The position numbers and the translations under genes are program-made. Under the pieces are notes generated by a model. It was given only the letters and a program-made list of their open reading frames with translations. It searched no databases and was not told where the DNA came from. From Natronomonas salina (lineage in GTDB: Archaea; Halobacteriota; Halobacteria; Halobacteriales; Haloarculaceae), in contig NZ_CP058335.1 of assembly GCF_013391105.1 (NCBI RefSeq), forward strand, positions 2,728,001-2,792,000: DNA of 64,000 nt, given 5' to 3'. Shown here one piece after another: positions 18,465-26,820 of the stretch (positions are counted from its first letter, which is position 1; every line of letters starts with the position of its first letter).

Positions 18465-18914
18465 ATGACAGACAAACGCAGACACGAGTCAGGGGATGAC
18501 TCACAGGCGATCGAATCGGACGGTGGTGCGGTCGGGCAGGCCGCCCAGGACCACCGAGACACCGACTACCTCAACCGCGAGGTGAACCTGCTGAAGCCGA
18601 GCACGCCGTTCATGCGCGACCACCTGCGGGTGGTCTGGACGGGGTTCGTCATCTGGGCGCTCATCGTCTTCGGGCCGGTGACGCTGACGTACCTGGCGAC
18701 GGACGCGATGACGACCCAGATGCCGGTGATCGGCTTCCCGCTGCACTACTTCCTGGTGGCGTTCGGGGCGCCGACCGGCGCGCTGCTGCTCTCGCTGTGG
18801 TACTCCCGGCGGCGTGACAAGCTCGACGAGAAGTACGGCATCGAGCACTCCACGGCCGAGCGGGCGGCGTCGGGCGAGGAGGCCACGGCCACCGACGGGG
18901 GTGTCGACGAATGA
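18465..18914 (+). CDS. DUF4212 symporter small subunit
   Basis: 149 residues with two transmembrane helices (about 52-76 and 86-108) between an acidic N terminus and a charged C-terminal tail. DUF4212 proteins are encoded next to sodium:solute symporters of the acetate/lactate type and are taken as their small subunit. The stop overlaps the symporter start by 4 bp (ATGA at 18911). ATG 18465 is chosen because the frame upstream of it runs into the acs 3' end and has non-acidic composition. Confidence 0.85.
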   Translation: MTDKRRHESGDDSQAIESDGGAVGQAAQDHRDTDYLNREVNLLKPSTPFMRDHLRVVWTGFVIWALIVFGPVTLTYLATDAMTTQMPVIGFPLHYFLVAFGAPTGALLLSLWYSRRRDKLDEKYGIEHSTAERAASGEEATATDGGVDE

Positions 18915-20608
18915 TGGGCGCCACCGCGGTCCCGCTGCAGGAGAGCCTGCTGCCGGAGGCCCTGGACATCTCGTTCAAGACGATCCCCGCGATACTCGTC
19001 CTGGGGATGCTGGCGCTGTTCCTCGCCATCGGGTTCGTCTTCCGGGTGGCCGACACCGAGAACATGTGGGTCGCCGGCCGATCCATCGGGAACCTCGAGA
19101 ACGGGATGGCGATCGGCGCCAACTGGATGTCGGCCGCGTCGTACCTCGGGATGGCGGCGTCGATCGCCCTCGCGGGGTTCTACGGGCTGGTGTACGTCGT
19201 CGGCTGGACGACGGGGTACTTCATCCTGCTCATCTTCCTGGCCGCGCAGCTGCGCCGGTTCGGGAAGTACACCGCGCCGGACTTCGTCGGGGACCGCTTC
19301 AACTCCGACAGCGCCCGCGCCATCGCCGCGGTGACGACGTTCCTCATCGGGTTCGTCTACGCCATCGGCCAGGCGAAGGGGATGGCCCTGGTCGGCCTGT
19401 ACGTCTTCGGCGACTTCGGGGGGGTCGTCCCCGGCCTGGACGGCTACCAGGTGATGGTCGTCGCGATGATGGCCATCACGGTCGGCTACCTGACGCTGTC
19501 CGGGATGCTGGGCGCGACGAAGAACCAGGCGGTCCAGTACGTCATCCTCATCGTGGCGTTCCTGGGCGGCCTGTTCGTCGTCGGCTTCACGAACGGCTAC
19601 TCGACGGTGCTCCCGCAGATCGAGTACGGGATGCTCATCGACGACCTCGGAAGCGAGTTCTCCGAGCCGTTCGCCACGTCGAGCTACTACCTGTGGATCG
19701 CGACGACGTTCTCGCTGATCTTCGGGACCTGCGGTCTGCCGCACGTGCTGGTGCGGTTCTACACGGTCGAGAGCGAGCGGACCGCCCGCTGGTCGACGGT
19801 ATGGGGGCTGTTCTTCATCTGCCTGCTGTACTGGAGCGCCCCGGCCTTCGCGGCCTTCGGCACCAGCCTCTACACCGAGAACGTCAGCCCGACCTACGGT
19901 GAGCCCGGCATGAGCAGCGCGGCCAGCGAGGTCATCGTCGTGCTGGCGGCCCAGCTGTCGAACCTGCCCACGTGGTTCGTCGGCTTCGTCGCGGCGGGCG
20001 GCATCGCCGCCGCCATCGCGACGGTCGCCGGGCTGTTCATCGCCGGCTCCTCGGCGATCAGCCACGACATCTACACGAACATCATCAACGAGGACGCGAC
20101 CCAGCGCCAGCAGATCCTCGTCGGTCGCCTGAGCATCCTGGCGCTCGGCTTCATCACGACGCTGGCGGCGCTTGACCCCGCCTCCTCGATCGCCGCGCTG
20201 GTCGGCTACGCGTTCGCGCTGGCCGCGTCGGTGCTCTTCCCGATGTTCTTCCTCGGGATGTGGTGGGAGAACACCAACCGGGAGGGCGCCCTCGCCGGGA
20301 TGACGACGGGGCTGGTCCTGTGGTCCCTCCCGATGATCAACGAGATCGTCCCGAACTACGTCACCGGCCTCGAGGCGCCGCTGTCGGCGGGCATGGCGCA
20401 GTGGATGCCCGCCATCGGGTCGGCGCTCATCACGATGCCCATCGTCTTCGCGGTCACCATCGGTGTCTCGCTGGTGACGGACGAACCGCCGATGGAGACG
20501 AAGCGCGTCGTCCGGCAGTGTCACAGCCCGGAGCCGATGAGCCAGCAGCAGACGGCGGAGGACGTCGTCGCCACCGACGGGGGCAACGAGACCCCCGCGG
20601 ACGACTAG
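18911..20608 (+). CDS. sodium:solute symporter, acetate/organic-acid type
   Basis: 565 residues with about 13 hydrophobic helices, in the SSS family (ActP-like branch). Features include IGANWMSAASYLGMAASIAL in an early helix and GTCGLPHVLVRFYTV, typical of cation-acetate symporters. It overlaps the DUF4212 gene by 4 bp and is followed 4 bp later by a stress protein gene, so the three are an operon. Its position next to two acs genes points to acetate or another small monocarboxylate as substrate (inference). Confidence 0.92.
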   Translation: MMGATAVPLQESLLPEALDISFKTIPAILVLGMLALFLAIGFVFRVADTENMWVAGRSIGNLENGMAIGANWMSAASYLGMAASIALAGFYGLVYVVGWTTGYFILLIFLAAQLRRFGKYTAPDFVGDRFNSDSARAIAAVTTFLIGFVYAIGQAKGMALVGLYVFGDFGGVVPGLDGYQVMVVAMMAITVGYLTLSGMLGATKNQAVQYVILIVAFLGGLFVVGFTNGYSTVLPQIEYGMLIDDLGSEFSEPFATSSYYLWIATTFSLIFGTCGLPHVLVRFYTVESERTARWSTVWGLFFICLLYWSAPAFAAFGTSLYTENVSPTYGEPGMSSAASEVIVVLAAQLSNLPTWFVGFVAAGGIAAAIATVAGLFIAGSSAISHDIYTNIINEDATQRQQILVGRLSILALGFITTLAALDPASSIAALVGYAFALAASVLFPMFFLGMWWENTNREGALAGMTTGLVLWSLPMINEIVPNYVTGLEAPLSAGMAQWMPAIGSALITMPIVFAVTIGVSLVTDEPPMETKRVVRQCHSPEPMSQQQTAEDVVATDGGNETPADD

Positions 20609-20612
20609 ACCC

Positions 20613-21074
20613 ATGTACGACAGGATACTCGTCCCGACGGACGGCAGCGACGTCGCGGAGAACGCCGTCGAGCACGCGCTCGACATCGCCGACCAGTACG
20701 GGGCCGAGGTGCACGCCCTGTACGTCGTCGACACGGACTCGATGAGCCTGACGCTCGGCGGCGAGCAGCTCGACCGCATCGAGCAGGGCCGGTTCGACGA
20801 GATGGAGGACGTGAAGGCCAAGGCCGACGCGGCCACCGGCTACGTCGCCGAGCGGGCCCGCGCCCGCGGACTCGACGTCGTCGAGCACACCTCGGCGGGT
20901 CGGCCCCACGAGATGGTCGCCAACTACGCCGACAACCACGACGTCGACCTCGTGGTGATGGGCTCGCACGGCCGCGCCGGCGTCAAGCGCGCGCTGCTCG
21001 GGAGCGTCACCGAGCGCGTGCTCCGCGAGACGCACGTGCCCGTCCTCGTCGTCGACATCCAGCAGAACGGCTGA
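20613..21074 (+). CDS. universal stress protein (UspA family)
   Basis: 153 residues. The N terminus MYDRILVPTDGS and the C-terminal ATP-binding pattern GSHGRAGVKRALLGSVTERVL (G-2x-G-9x-G-S/T) place it in the ATP-binding Usp group. It begins 4 bp after the symporter stop. Usp genes are often co-transcribed with transporters and may modulate them. A hairpin and T-run directly after the stop suggest this is the end of the operon. Confidence 0.93.
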   Translation: MYDRILVPTDGSDVAENAVEHALDIADQYGAEVHALYVVDTDSMSLTLGGEQLDRIEQGRFDEMEDVKAKADAATGYVAERARARGLDVVEHTSAGRPHEMVANYADNHDVDLVVMGSHGRAGVKRALLGSVTERVLRETHVPVLVVDIQQNG

Positions 21075-21095
21075 CTCGGCGAGTCGCCTTTTTTT
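21073..21095 (+). terminator. terminator after the symporter-usp operon
   Basis: Short hairpin GACTC-GGC-GAGTC (21073-21085) followed by seven T residues at 21089-21095, starting inside the usp stop codon. Archaeal termination depends mostly on the T-run, which is rare in this GC-rich window. Confidence 0.65.
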
Positions 21096-21234
21096 CGCAG
21101 TCCGCGTCGCCCAGCGGCGGCGCTCGAGTGGGGTGTCAAAGGGGGAGAGCGCAAAGGGGAAGGAGCGTGCGCCCACCCATCCTCCACCCCACGCTGGGAG
21201 GGCCCCCAATATGTGTCTTGTGGCGTCGTCTGTC

Positions 21235-21251
21235 GGCCGTCAGACGGCCGT
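21235..21251 (-). terminator. possible hairpin downstream of cobalamin adenosyltransferase
   Basis: CGGCCGT-CAG-ACGGCCG forms a 7-bp stem about 55 bp beyond the stop of the minus-strand gene at 21305. No T-run. Otherwise 21096-21304 shows no gene. Confidence 0.25.
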
Positions 21252-21304
21252 CCGCTGTCGATTTCGCCGTCCGGGTCGACCCACGAACGACCCGGCGGTC
21301 GGGG

Positions 21305-21970
21305 TCAGTACTCGGTACCTTTCCGGGCGCGCTGGCCGGCGTCGATGGGGTGCTTCCCTTTCCGGACCTCGGTGACCAGGTCGGCGTGGTCCTCGAGGTA
21401 GGCCGGGCGCTCGTGGCTGCCCGACAGGACGAGTTCGAGGCGGTCGGGTTTCGACTCGACGAGGGCCACGACGTCGTCGGGGTCGACGAGCCCGCGGTCG
21501 GCGGCGTAGAGCACCTCGTCGAGGACGAGCATGTGCATCCCCGCGCCGGCGTCGCCGTCGAGGGGAAGCGGCGTCGAGAGGTCCGCCGCGGCCGCCGCGT
21601 CGACGAGTTCGCGGGCGCGCTCCAGGCCAGCGTCGGCCTCGGCGGCGTGGTCGCGCTCGTCGGTGCCGTCGTTCATCGCGTGCCAGCCGTAGTGGCCGAG
21701 GTTCTCGTAGCTGAGCCCGGGGACGGCGGCCATGGCGTTGTACTCGCCGCGGACGTCCTCGACGCTGTCGGCGCCGCCCTTCATGAACTGCAGGACGTGG
21801 ACGCGGTAGCCGTGGCCGGCCGCGCGGAACGCCATCCCGAGGGTCGCGGTGGTCTTGCCCTTGCCGTCGCCCCACCAGACCTGCACGAGGCCGAACTCCT
21901 CGGGGGCGGCGGGTTCGATCTCGCGGGCGGCCGGCGTCCGGCCCTTCCCGGGCGGTGTCGGGTCGCTCAT
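21305..21970 (-). CDS. cobA: cob(I)alamin adenosyltransferase, CobA/CobO type
   Basis: 221 residues with the modified P-loop WGDGKGKTTATLG, then AFRAAGHGYRVHVLQFMKGG and VLDEVLYA as the Walker B region. It transfers the adenosyl group of ATP to cobalt in corrinoids. Start ATG 21970 (MSDPTPPGKG) is preferred over a start nine residues upstream. The C terminus KGKHPIDAGQRARKGTEY matches the family's conserved ending. It is not adjacent to other cobamide genes. Confidence 0.93.
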   Translation of the reverse strand: MSDPTPPGKGRTPAAREIEPAAPEEFGLVQVWWGDGKGKTTATLGMAFRAAGHGYRVHVLQFMKGGADSVEDVRGEYNAMAAVPGLSYENLGHYGWHAMNDGTDERDHAAEADAGLERARELVDAAAAADLSTPLPLDGDAGAGMHMLVLDEVLYAADRGLVDPDDVVALVESKPDRLELVLSGSHERPAYLEDHADLVTEVRKGKHPIDAGQRARKGTEY

Positions 21971-22099
21971 GTCCCGGGGTTGCGCCGCCGGGGTCAAGGC
22001 GCTGTCGGCGTCCCGCCCCCGGCGTCGTCAACCACCCGACAACCGAACCGGAACCGATAGAGAACTACCCCTAATCGGGAGGACGCCGAACCCGTTCGT

Positions 22100-22843
22100 A
22101 TGGAGCTCACCACCGACGAGAAATCAGACGGCGAGACGTTCCGAGACATCGCCGGCCGGTCGATGCGCGCCTCCTACTCTCTGAGCCCCGACCAGATCGA
22201 GAACGTCGTCCACACGGCGTTCGGCGACGAGGCCGTCGCCGACCGCGCCGAGAACGACGACGAAGTGGTCGTCACCGCCGAGGAGGACGGCGAGATGGTC
22301 GGATTCGCGACCGGCACGGTCACCGACACCGACGACGGGGAGATCGACTGGCTGTTCGTCGCGCCGGAGGCCCGCGGCCAGGAGATTGGGACGCAACTGT
22401 TCGAGGAGGTCCAGGCGGAACTGGAGGCGCGGGGCGCCGAGACCGTCCGGGCGCTCGTCCTCTCGGAGAACGAGGAGGGGGAGATGTTCTTCGAGCAGTT
22501 CGGCCTCGAGCAGACCGGCAGCCGGGAGCAGGCCATCGGCGACCAGGACTTCGCGACGCACGTCTACGGTCCCCACGGCGACGAGACCGACGAGGAGCTG
22601 CACAAGCCCGACACGGTCACGACGGAGGACGGCGACACCGTCTACACCGGCGACGAGGAGCTCTCCGGCAAGCAGGCGCCGTTCCTGGTGCTCTACGAGG
22701 ACGATGACCGCACCGAACAGTACGGCTTCTTCTGTACGAACTGCGGGACGATGGCCAACGCCGCCGACGGCCTCGACCGCGTCGACTGCGACACCTGCGG
22801 CAACGAGAGCCGAGCCGAGGAGTGGGACGGCGGCTACCTGTAA
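22100..22843 (+). CDS. GNAT acetyltransferase fused to a C-terminal zinc ribbon
   Basis: 247 residues. The N-terminal GNAT domain (about 10-155) has the acetyl-CoA loop RGQEIGTQL. A linker of about 45 acidic residues leads to a region at about 205-247 with two Cys pairs (FCTNCG and CDTCG), which should bind one zinc ion. The combination recurs in haloarchaeal GNAT proteins (DUF5816-like C terminus, from memory). The substrate is unknown; a zinc ribbon suggests a protein or nucleic-acid partner. Confidence 0.82.
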   Translation: MELTTDEKSDGETFRDIAGRSMRASYSLSPDQIENVVHTAFGDEAVADRAENDDEVVVTAEEDGEMVGFATGTVTDTDDGEIDWLFVAPEARGQEIGTQLFEEVQAELEARGAETVRALVLSENEEGEMFFEQFGLEQTGSREQAIGDQDFATHVYGPHGDETDEELHKPDTVTTEDGDTVYTGDEELSGKQAPFLVLYEDDDRTEQYGFFCTNCGTMANAADGLDRVDCDTCGNESRAEEWDGGYL

Positions 22844-22874
22844 CGCTTCGTCTCGACCGCCTCGATCGGCAGTC

Positions 22875-23132
22875 CTACTTCGTCCCGCCGTGGTCCGACG
22901 GCGACTCGTGGACGTAGATGGCGTCGTCGGTCACCCGGTCGACGGCGTCGGCCGGGAGTGGGTAGGCGTCGCGGTCGAGTCCCTCCCAGTCGAAGACCGC
23001 CATGATGTTCTCCGGGACGCTGTCGCCGAGGTCGACGTAGACGGTGCCGTCGGTGATTCGGTCGGCGCGACCGAGCGTCAGGTCGCCGCGCCGGACGATC
23101 TTCCCCGCGTCCGCGTCGTCGAGTGCTGCCAT
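22875..23132 (-). CDS. small hypothetical protein, PRC-barrel-like
   Basis: 85 residues with two similar halves: ITDGTVYVDLGDSVPENI and VTDDAIYVHESPSD, each preceded by a Leu/Asp-rich strand. The short beta-strand pattern resembles PRC-barrel or DUF2171-type proteins, but the match is weak. No catalytic motif. It is convergent with the GNAT gene. Confidence 0.6.
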   Translation of the reverse strand: MAALDDADAGKIVRRGDLTLGRADRITDGTVYVDLGDSVPENIMAVFDWEGLDRDAYPLPADAVDRVTDDAIYVHESPSDHGGTK

Positions 23133-23210
23133 ACCCGGAGGGAGGGACGCCGCCGGCGTGTACTCCGGGCTTGCAAATTCGGGGCGGGTTCTGCCGGCCC
23201 CGCTCGCTGC

Positions 23211-23639
23211 CTAAGAGGACTCGGCCAGTCCTGCCTCGAACTCGTCGACGGGGATGACCGAGTAGTCGACCGAGAGGACGTCGGTCGCGCGCACCTTCCG
23301 GACGAACGCCGAGATCTCCTCGAGGCCGCCCTCGAGGACGAACAGCTCCATGCAGTAGTGGTCGCCGACGTGGTTGTGGACGTTCGAGACGACGACGTCC
23401 TCGTGCTCGTGGCGGACCTGGATCATGCGCTCCTCGGCGCTGGAGGTGTCGTGGTCGAAGACGACGGTGACGACGCCCATCAGCTCGCGGCCCTCCAGGT
23501 CCCGCTCCTCGAACTCGCCGAGGAGGTTCCGGGAGGCCTCCCGGACCACCTCGCTGCGGCCGGTGTAGCCGTGCTCTTCGGCGAACTCGTCGAGCCGTTC
23601 CAGGAGCGACTCCGGCATCGAGACGCTGACGACGGTCAT
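23211..23639 (-). CDS. nikR: nickel-responsive transcriptional regulator NikR
   Basis: 142 residues. The N-terminal ribbon-helix-helix domain ([21 protein letters not shown] then [14 protein letters not shown]) binds DNA and the C-terminal ACT-like domain binds metal. His77, His88, His90 and Cys96 match the E. coli nickel ligands His76, His87, His89 and Cys95 with a one-residue offset. It should repress nickel uptake genes when nickel is sufficient. No nickel transporter, urease or hydrogenase gene is in the window, so its targets lie elsewhere. Confidence 0.95.
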   Translation of the reverse strand: MTVVSVSMPESLLERLDEFAEEHGYTGRSEVVREASRNLLGEFEERDLEGRELMGVVTVVFDHDTSSAEERMIQVRHEHEDVVVSNVHNHVGDHYCMELFVLEGGLEEISAFVRKVRATDVLSVDYSVIPVDEFEAGLAESS

Positions 23640-23828
23640 GTATTAACTCCGGCGGGTGCGATTGTTAAGGATTGGGGGTCCGCCCCCTGAAGCGTCACCT
23701 GCGGACCGGCCCGGAGACGGGGACCGCGTGGCGCTTGCTTGCCTTTGATACCACTTCTCTCAAGCGAACGTGTCCGTTGGTCGCACGTCGGACACAAGAC
23801 TTTTCCCCGATATTTCCAACGGAGCGGT

Positions 23829-24086
23829 ATGAACGGAACGTCACCCTCGGAGCGGGTCGTCCGGGCCGTCTCGAGGGCCACCGGCAACGACCCGCTGGAG
23901 CTACCGCCGCTGTTCGAGTCGATCGACCCCGACGCGCTGGACGCCTCCGTCCGGGCCATGGCCGACGGCGAGATCTCCTTCCGGTTCGCCGGCCACGCCG
24001 TCACGGTGGACAGCGACGGCACGGTCGACCTGAGCGAGCAGGCCTCGGGGGAGCCGGCGGCAGACAGCGCGGCGAGCGACGACTGA
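23829..24086 (+). CDS. HalOD1 output domain protein
   Basis: 85 residues matching the haloarchaeal output domain HalOD1: ERVVRAVSRATGNDPLELPPLFESIDPDALD followed by ISFRFAGHAVTVDSDGTVDL and an acidic tail. Such stand-alone domains are common in haloarchaea and are thought to act in signalling, with no known catalysis. The same reading frame continues with coding-like sequence beyond the stop codon (next entry). Confidence 0.85.
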   Translation: MNGTSPSERVVRAVSRATGNDPLELPPLFESIDPDALDASVRAMADGEISFRFAGHAVTVDSDGTVDLSEQASGEPAADSAASDD

Positions 24087-24251
24087 CTGCGACAGTCCGG
24101 GCTCTTCTCCGGTCTCGTCTTCGGGCTGGTCGTACCGTACACCGAAAGCGACGCGGACCGCGCCGACGAACTCGAGCGGCAGGTCGAGGAGCTGGAGGGC
24201 GAACTGCAGGGGAACGACGTGCTGAGCGGGACGCGCCGTAGCCGTCGCTGA
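24087..24251 (+). pseudogene. coding-like remnant in frame after the HalOD1 stop
   Basis: Directly after the HalOD1 stop the same frame stays open for 54 codons with strong G/C third positions. It reads a short hydrophobic segment (SGLFSGLVFGLVVPYTES) and then a charged helix (DRADELERQVEELEGELQGND). There is no ATG, GTG or TTG before the helix, so it cannot start alone in a normal way. It may be a decayed membrane-coiled-coil gene or the lost C terminus of a longer HalOD1 protein. 24252-24404 shows nothing but a ten-codon Cys-rich reading frame at 24337. Confidence 0.35.
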
Positions 24252-24404
24252 CAGGTCGGATTTCCGGTGGGCAGAATCACGAGTACCCCTACCCGCTGCC
24301 CACCTTCGTATCAGTCCCTCTCTGCAGGGTAGTAATATGTCTTGTGGCTGCGGCCGGGAATGCTGGTAAACGCTAGCACGCGGTGTCCCCCGGCCTGCGG
24401 CGGC

Positions 24405-26732
24405 CTACTCCGGTTCGATGCGCGAGAGGCGCATCGCGTTGCCGGTGACGCCGAGGCTCATCCCCATGTCGCCGACCACGACGGCCAGCGCGACGCTGAC
24501 CAGGCCGAGGGGGACGCCCAGCGCCAGGAGGAACTTCACGCCGAGGCTCGCCCAGATGTTCTGCCTGATGACGCCGTTGGCCCGGTGGGACAGCGCGTAC
24601 AGGTAGGGGAGCTTCCCGACGTCGTCGCCCATCAGCGCGATGTCGGCGGTCTCGAGGGCGGTGTCCGTGCCGGCGGCGCCCATCGCGATGCCGACCTCGG
24701 CCCGGGCCAGCGCGGGGGCGTCGTTGATGCCGTCGCCGACCATCGCGACCGTGCCGTACTCGGCCTGCAGCGCCTCGATGGCGTCGACCTTCTCCTCCGG
24801 CAGGAGCTCCGCGCGGTACTCGTCGACGCCGACCTCCTCGGCGATGGCGCGGGCCGTCCCCTCGTTGTCGCCGGTCAGCATCACGACCCGCTGGACGCCG
24901 AGTTCCCGCAGGCGCTCGACGGCCCGCCGCGAGTCGGGGCGGACCTCGTCGGCGATGGCGATGGCCCCGAGCAGCCGCGACTCGGTCCCGACGAGCACCA
25001 CCGTCTTGCCCGCCTGCTCCAGGTCCTCGAGGGTGTCGCCGTCGAAGGCGCCGGCCCCCGCTTCGGCGGCCTCCGGGACCGCCCCGCCGTCGGTCCGCCG
25101 GGCCCGCGAGAGGTCGTAGCCCAACTCCTCGAACAGCGAGGGCTTGCCGGCGTACACCGTCTCGCCGTCTATCTCCCCGCGGATGCCGCGGCCGGTCAGG
25201 CTCTCGAACGACGTCGGCTCCGGCAGGTCGTCGACCCCGGCCTCGTCGGCGCGGGCGAGGACCGCCGCGGCGATGGGGTGTTCGCTGCGCCGCTCGATGC
25301 CCGCCCCGTACCGGAGCAACTCCCGCTCGTCGACGCCGTCGGCGGGGACGACGTCGGTGACGGCGAGCTCCCCCCGGGTGAGGGTGCCGGTCTTGTCGAT
25401 GGCGACGGCGTCGACCTCGCCCATCGCCTCGAGGTAGTTGCCGCCCTTGATGAGCACGCCGTTCTTCGCGGCGCTGGTGATGCCGGAGACGACCGACACC
25501 GGCGTCGAGATGACGAACGCGCAGGGGCAGGCGATGACCAGGAGCGTCAGCCCGCGGATGAACCACGTCTGCCAGTCGCCGGCGAACGTGAGCGCGTAGC
25601 CGGCGACGCCTGCCGACACCGGGTCGTCGATGAGCAGCGGCGGAACCGCGGCGGTCAGGATGGCCAGGACGACGACGAGCGGCGTGTAGTAGCCCGCGAA
25701 CCGGTCGACGAACTGCTCGGTCTCGGTCTGCTCGGCCTGGGCGCCCTGGACCATCTCGATGATCCGCGAGAGCGTGGAGTCGCCCGCCGTCGAGGTGACC
25801 TCCACCTCGAGGTACCCCTCGGCGTTGATGGCGCCGGCGAACACCTCGTCGCCGGCGGTCTTGTCGACGGGGACGCTCTCGCCGGTGATGGGCGACTCGT
25901 CGACGGCGCTGTCGCCCTCGACGACCGTCCCGTCGAGGGGGATCTTCTCGCCGGGGCGGACGACGACGACCTCGCCGACTGCCACGTCCTCGGCGGGGAC
26001 GGTCACCTCCTCGCCGTCTCGCTTCACGGTGGCCTCGTCGGGCGACAGTTCCATTAGCTCCCGGAGGGAGTTCCGCGCCCGGTCCATCGCGAAGTCCTCG
26101 AGCAGTTCGGCGACGCTGAAGAGGACGGCGAGCGTCGCCGCCTCGACGAAGTAACCGATGCCGGTGGCCGCGATGATGGCCGTCCCCATCAGCAGGTCGA
26201 TGTCCAGGCTCCGGTTCCGCGCGGAGTAGTAGCCGCTGCGGACGACCGGCAGCCCGCTGATCGCGACGGCGGCGAGGAACAGCACGTCGGCGACCTCGAG
26301 CGGGTACTCGAGGACGCTCGCCACCGCGACGTTCTGGCCGGGCAGGAGGAACTCGAAGAGGAGCCCGAACACGACGAACGCCGCGCCGAGCCAGGTCTTC
26401 TTCGCCCGCGGACTCGTCCAGACCTCCGCCGGCGGCGCGACGTCGACGCCGTCGTCGGCCCCCGCGTCGTCGCTCCCGCCGACGACCTCGTAGCCGGCCT
26501 TCTCGATGGCCGCGACCACGTCGGCCTCGTCGACCGCGTCGGCGTCGTAGGTGACGACGGCGGTGCCGGTCGTGGGCTGCAGTTCCGTCTCGAGGACGCC
26601 CTCGACGCGCCCGAGGCTCTTGTCGACCTTGCTGGCGCAGGAGGGGCAGTCCATCTCGGGGACCGCCAGGTGGGCGGTCAGCTCCCTGGGCCGACCGCCG
26701 CCGGCCCGACTCGTCGCGCTCTCCTCTGTCAT
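24405..26732 (-). CDS. P1B-type heavy-metal ATPase, Zn/Cd type
   Basis: 775 residues. The N-terminal HMA domain has the metal site Cys29-x-x-Cys32 (MDCPSC). Eight hydrophobic helices carry the CPC motif at 402-404. The phosphorylation Asp446 is in DKTGTLT, followed by SEHP in the nucleotide domain and GDGINDAPAL near the end. The last helix contains GDMGMSLGVTGNAMRL, with the Asp-x-Gly arrangement of the P1B-2 (zinc, cadmium, lead) group rather than the copper group. It should export divalent metal from the cytoplasm. A 22-bp palindrome lies in its promoter region. Confidence 0.94.
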   Translation of the reverse strand: MTEESATSRAGGGRPRELTAHLAVPEMDCPSCASKVDKSLGRVEGVLETELQPTTGTAVVTYDADAVDEADVVAAIEKAGYEVVGGSDDAGADDGVDVAPPAEVWTSPRAKKTWLGAAFVVFGLLFEFLLPGQNVAVASVLEYPLEVADVLFLAAVAISGLPVVRSGYYSARNRSLDIDLLMGTAIIAATGIGYFVEAATLAVLFSVAELLEDFAMDRARNSLRELMELSPDEATVKRDGEEVTVPAEDVAVGEVVVVRPGEKIPLDGTVVEGDSAVDESPITGESVPVDKTAGDEVFAGAINAEGYLEVEVTSTAGDSTLSRIIEMVQGAQAEQTETEQFVDRFAGYYTPLVVVLAILTAAVPPLLIDDPVSAGVAGYALTFAGDWQTWFIRGLTLLVIACPCAFVISTPVSVVSGITSAAKNGVLIKGGNYLEAMGEVDAVAIDKTGTLTRGELAVTDVVPADGVDERELLRYGAGIERRSEHPIAAAVLARADEAGVDDLPEPTSFESLTGRGIRGEIDGETVYAGKPSLFEELGYDLSRARRTDGGAVPEAAEAGAGAFDGDTLEDLEQAGKTVVLVGTESRLLGAIAIADEVRPDSRRAVERLRELGVQRVVMLTGDNEGTARAIAEEVGVDEYRAELLPEEKVDAIEALQAEYGTVAMVGDGINDAPALARAEVGIAMGAAGTDTALETADIALMGDDVGKLPYLYALSHRANGVIRQNIWASLGVKFLLALGVPLGLVSVALAVVVGDMGMSLGVTGNAMRLSRIEPE

Positions 26733-26766
26733 TACGCGGGTCTAGGCGGGACGGACGGATAGCCTC

Positions 26767-26788
26767 TCGGTTGGTGTGTACCAACCGA
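26767..26788 (-). promoter_or_regulatory. palindrome upstream of the metal ATPase gene
   Basis: Perfect 9-bp arms TCGGTTGGT and ACCAACCGA with a GTGT centre. It lies 35-56 bp upstream of the ATPase ATG, next to a TATA-like GGCTATCC at 26757-26764, as expected for a metal-sensor operator. It is also about 33 bp beyond the sulfatase-like gene's stop, so it could instead be that gene's terminator hairpin. Confidence 0.45.
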
Positions 26789-26820
26789 CCGGGGGAGAGA
26801 ACGTCTCGACCGCGGCGCCG

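Noticed and set aside
21075-21304. Cobalamin riboswitch or other regulatory RNA near the adenosyltransferase
   Set aside because: The region is downstream of that gene, not upstream, and lacks a B12-box-like structure.
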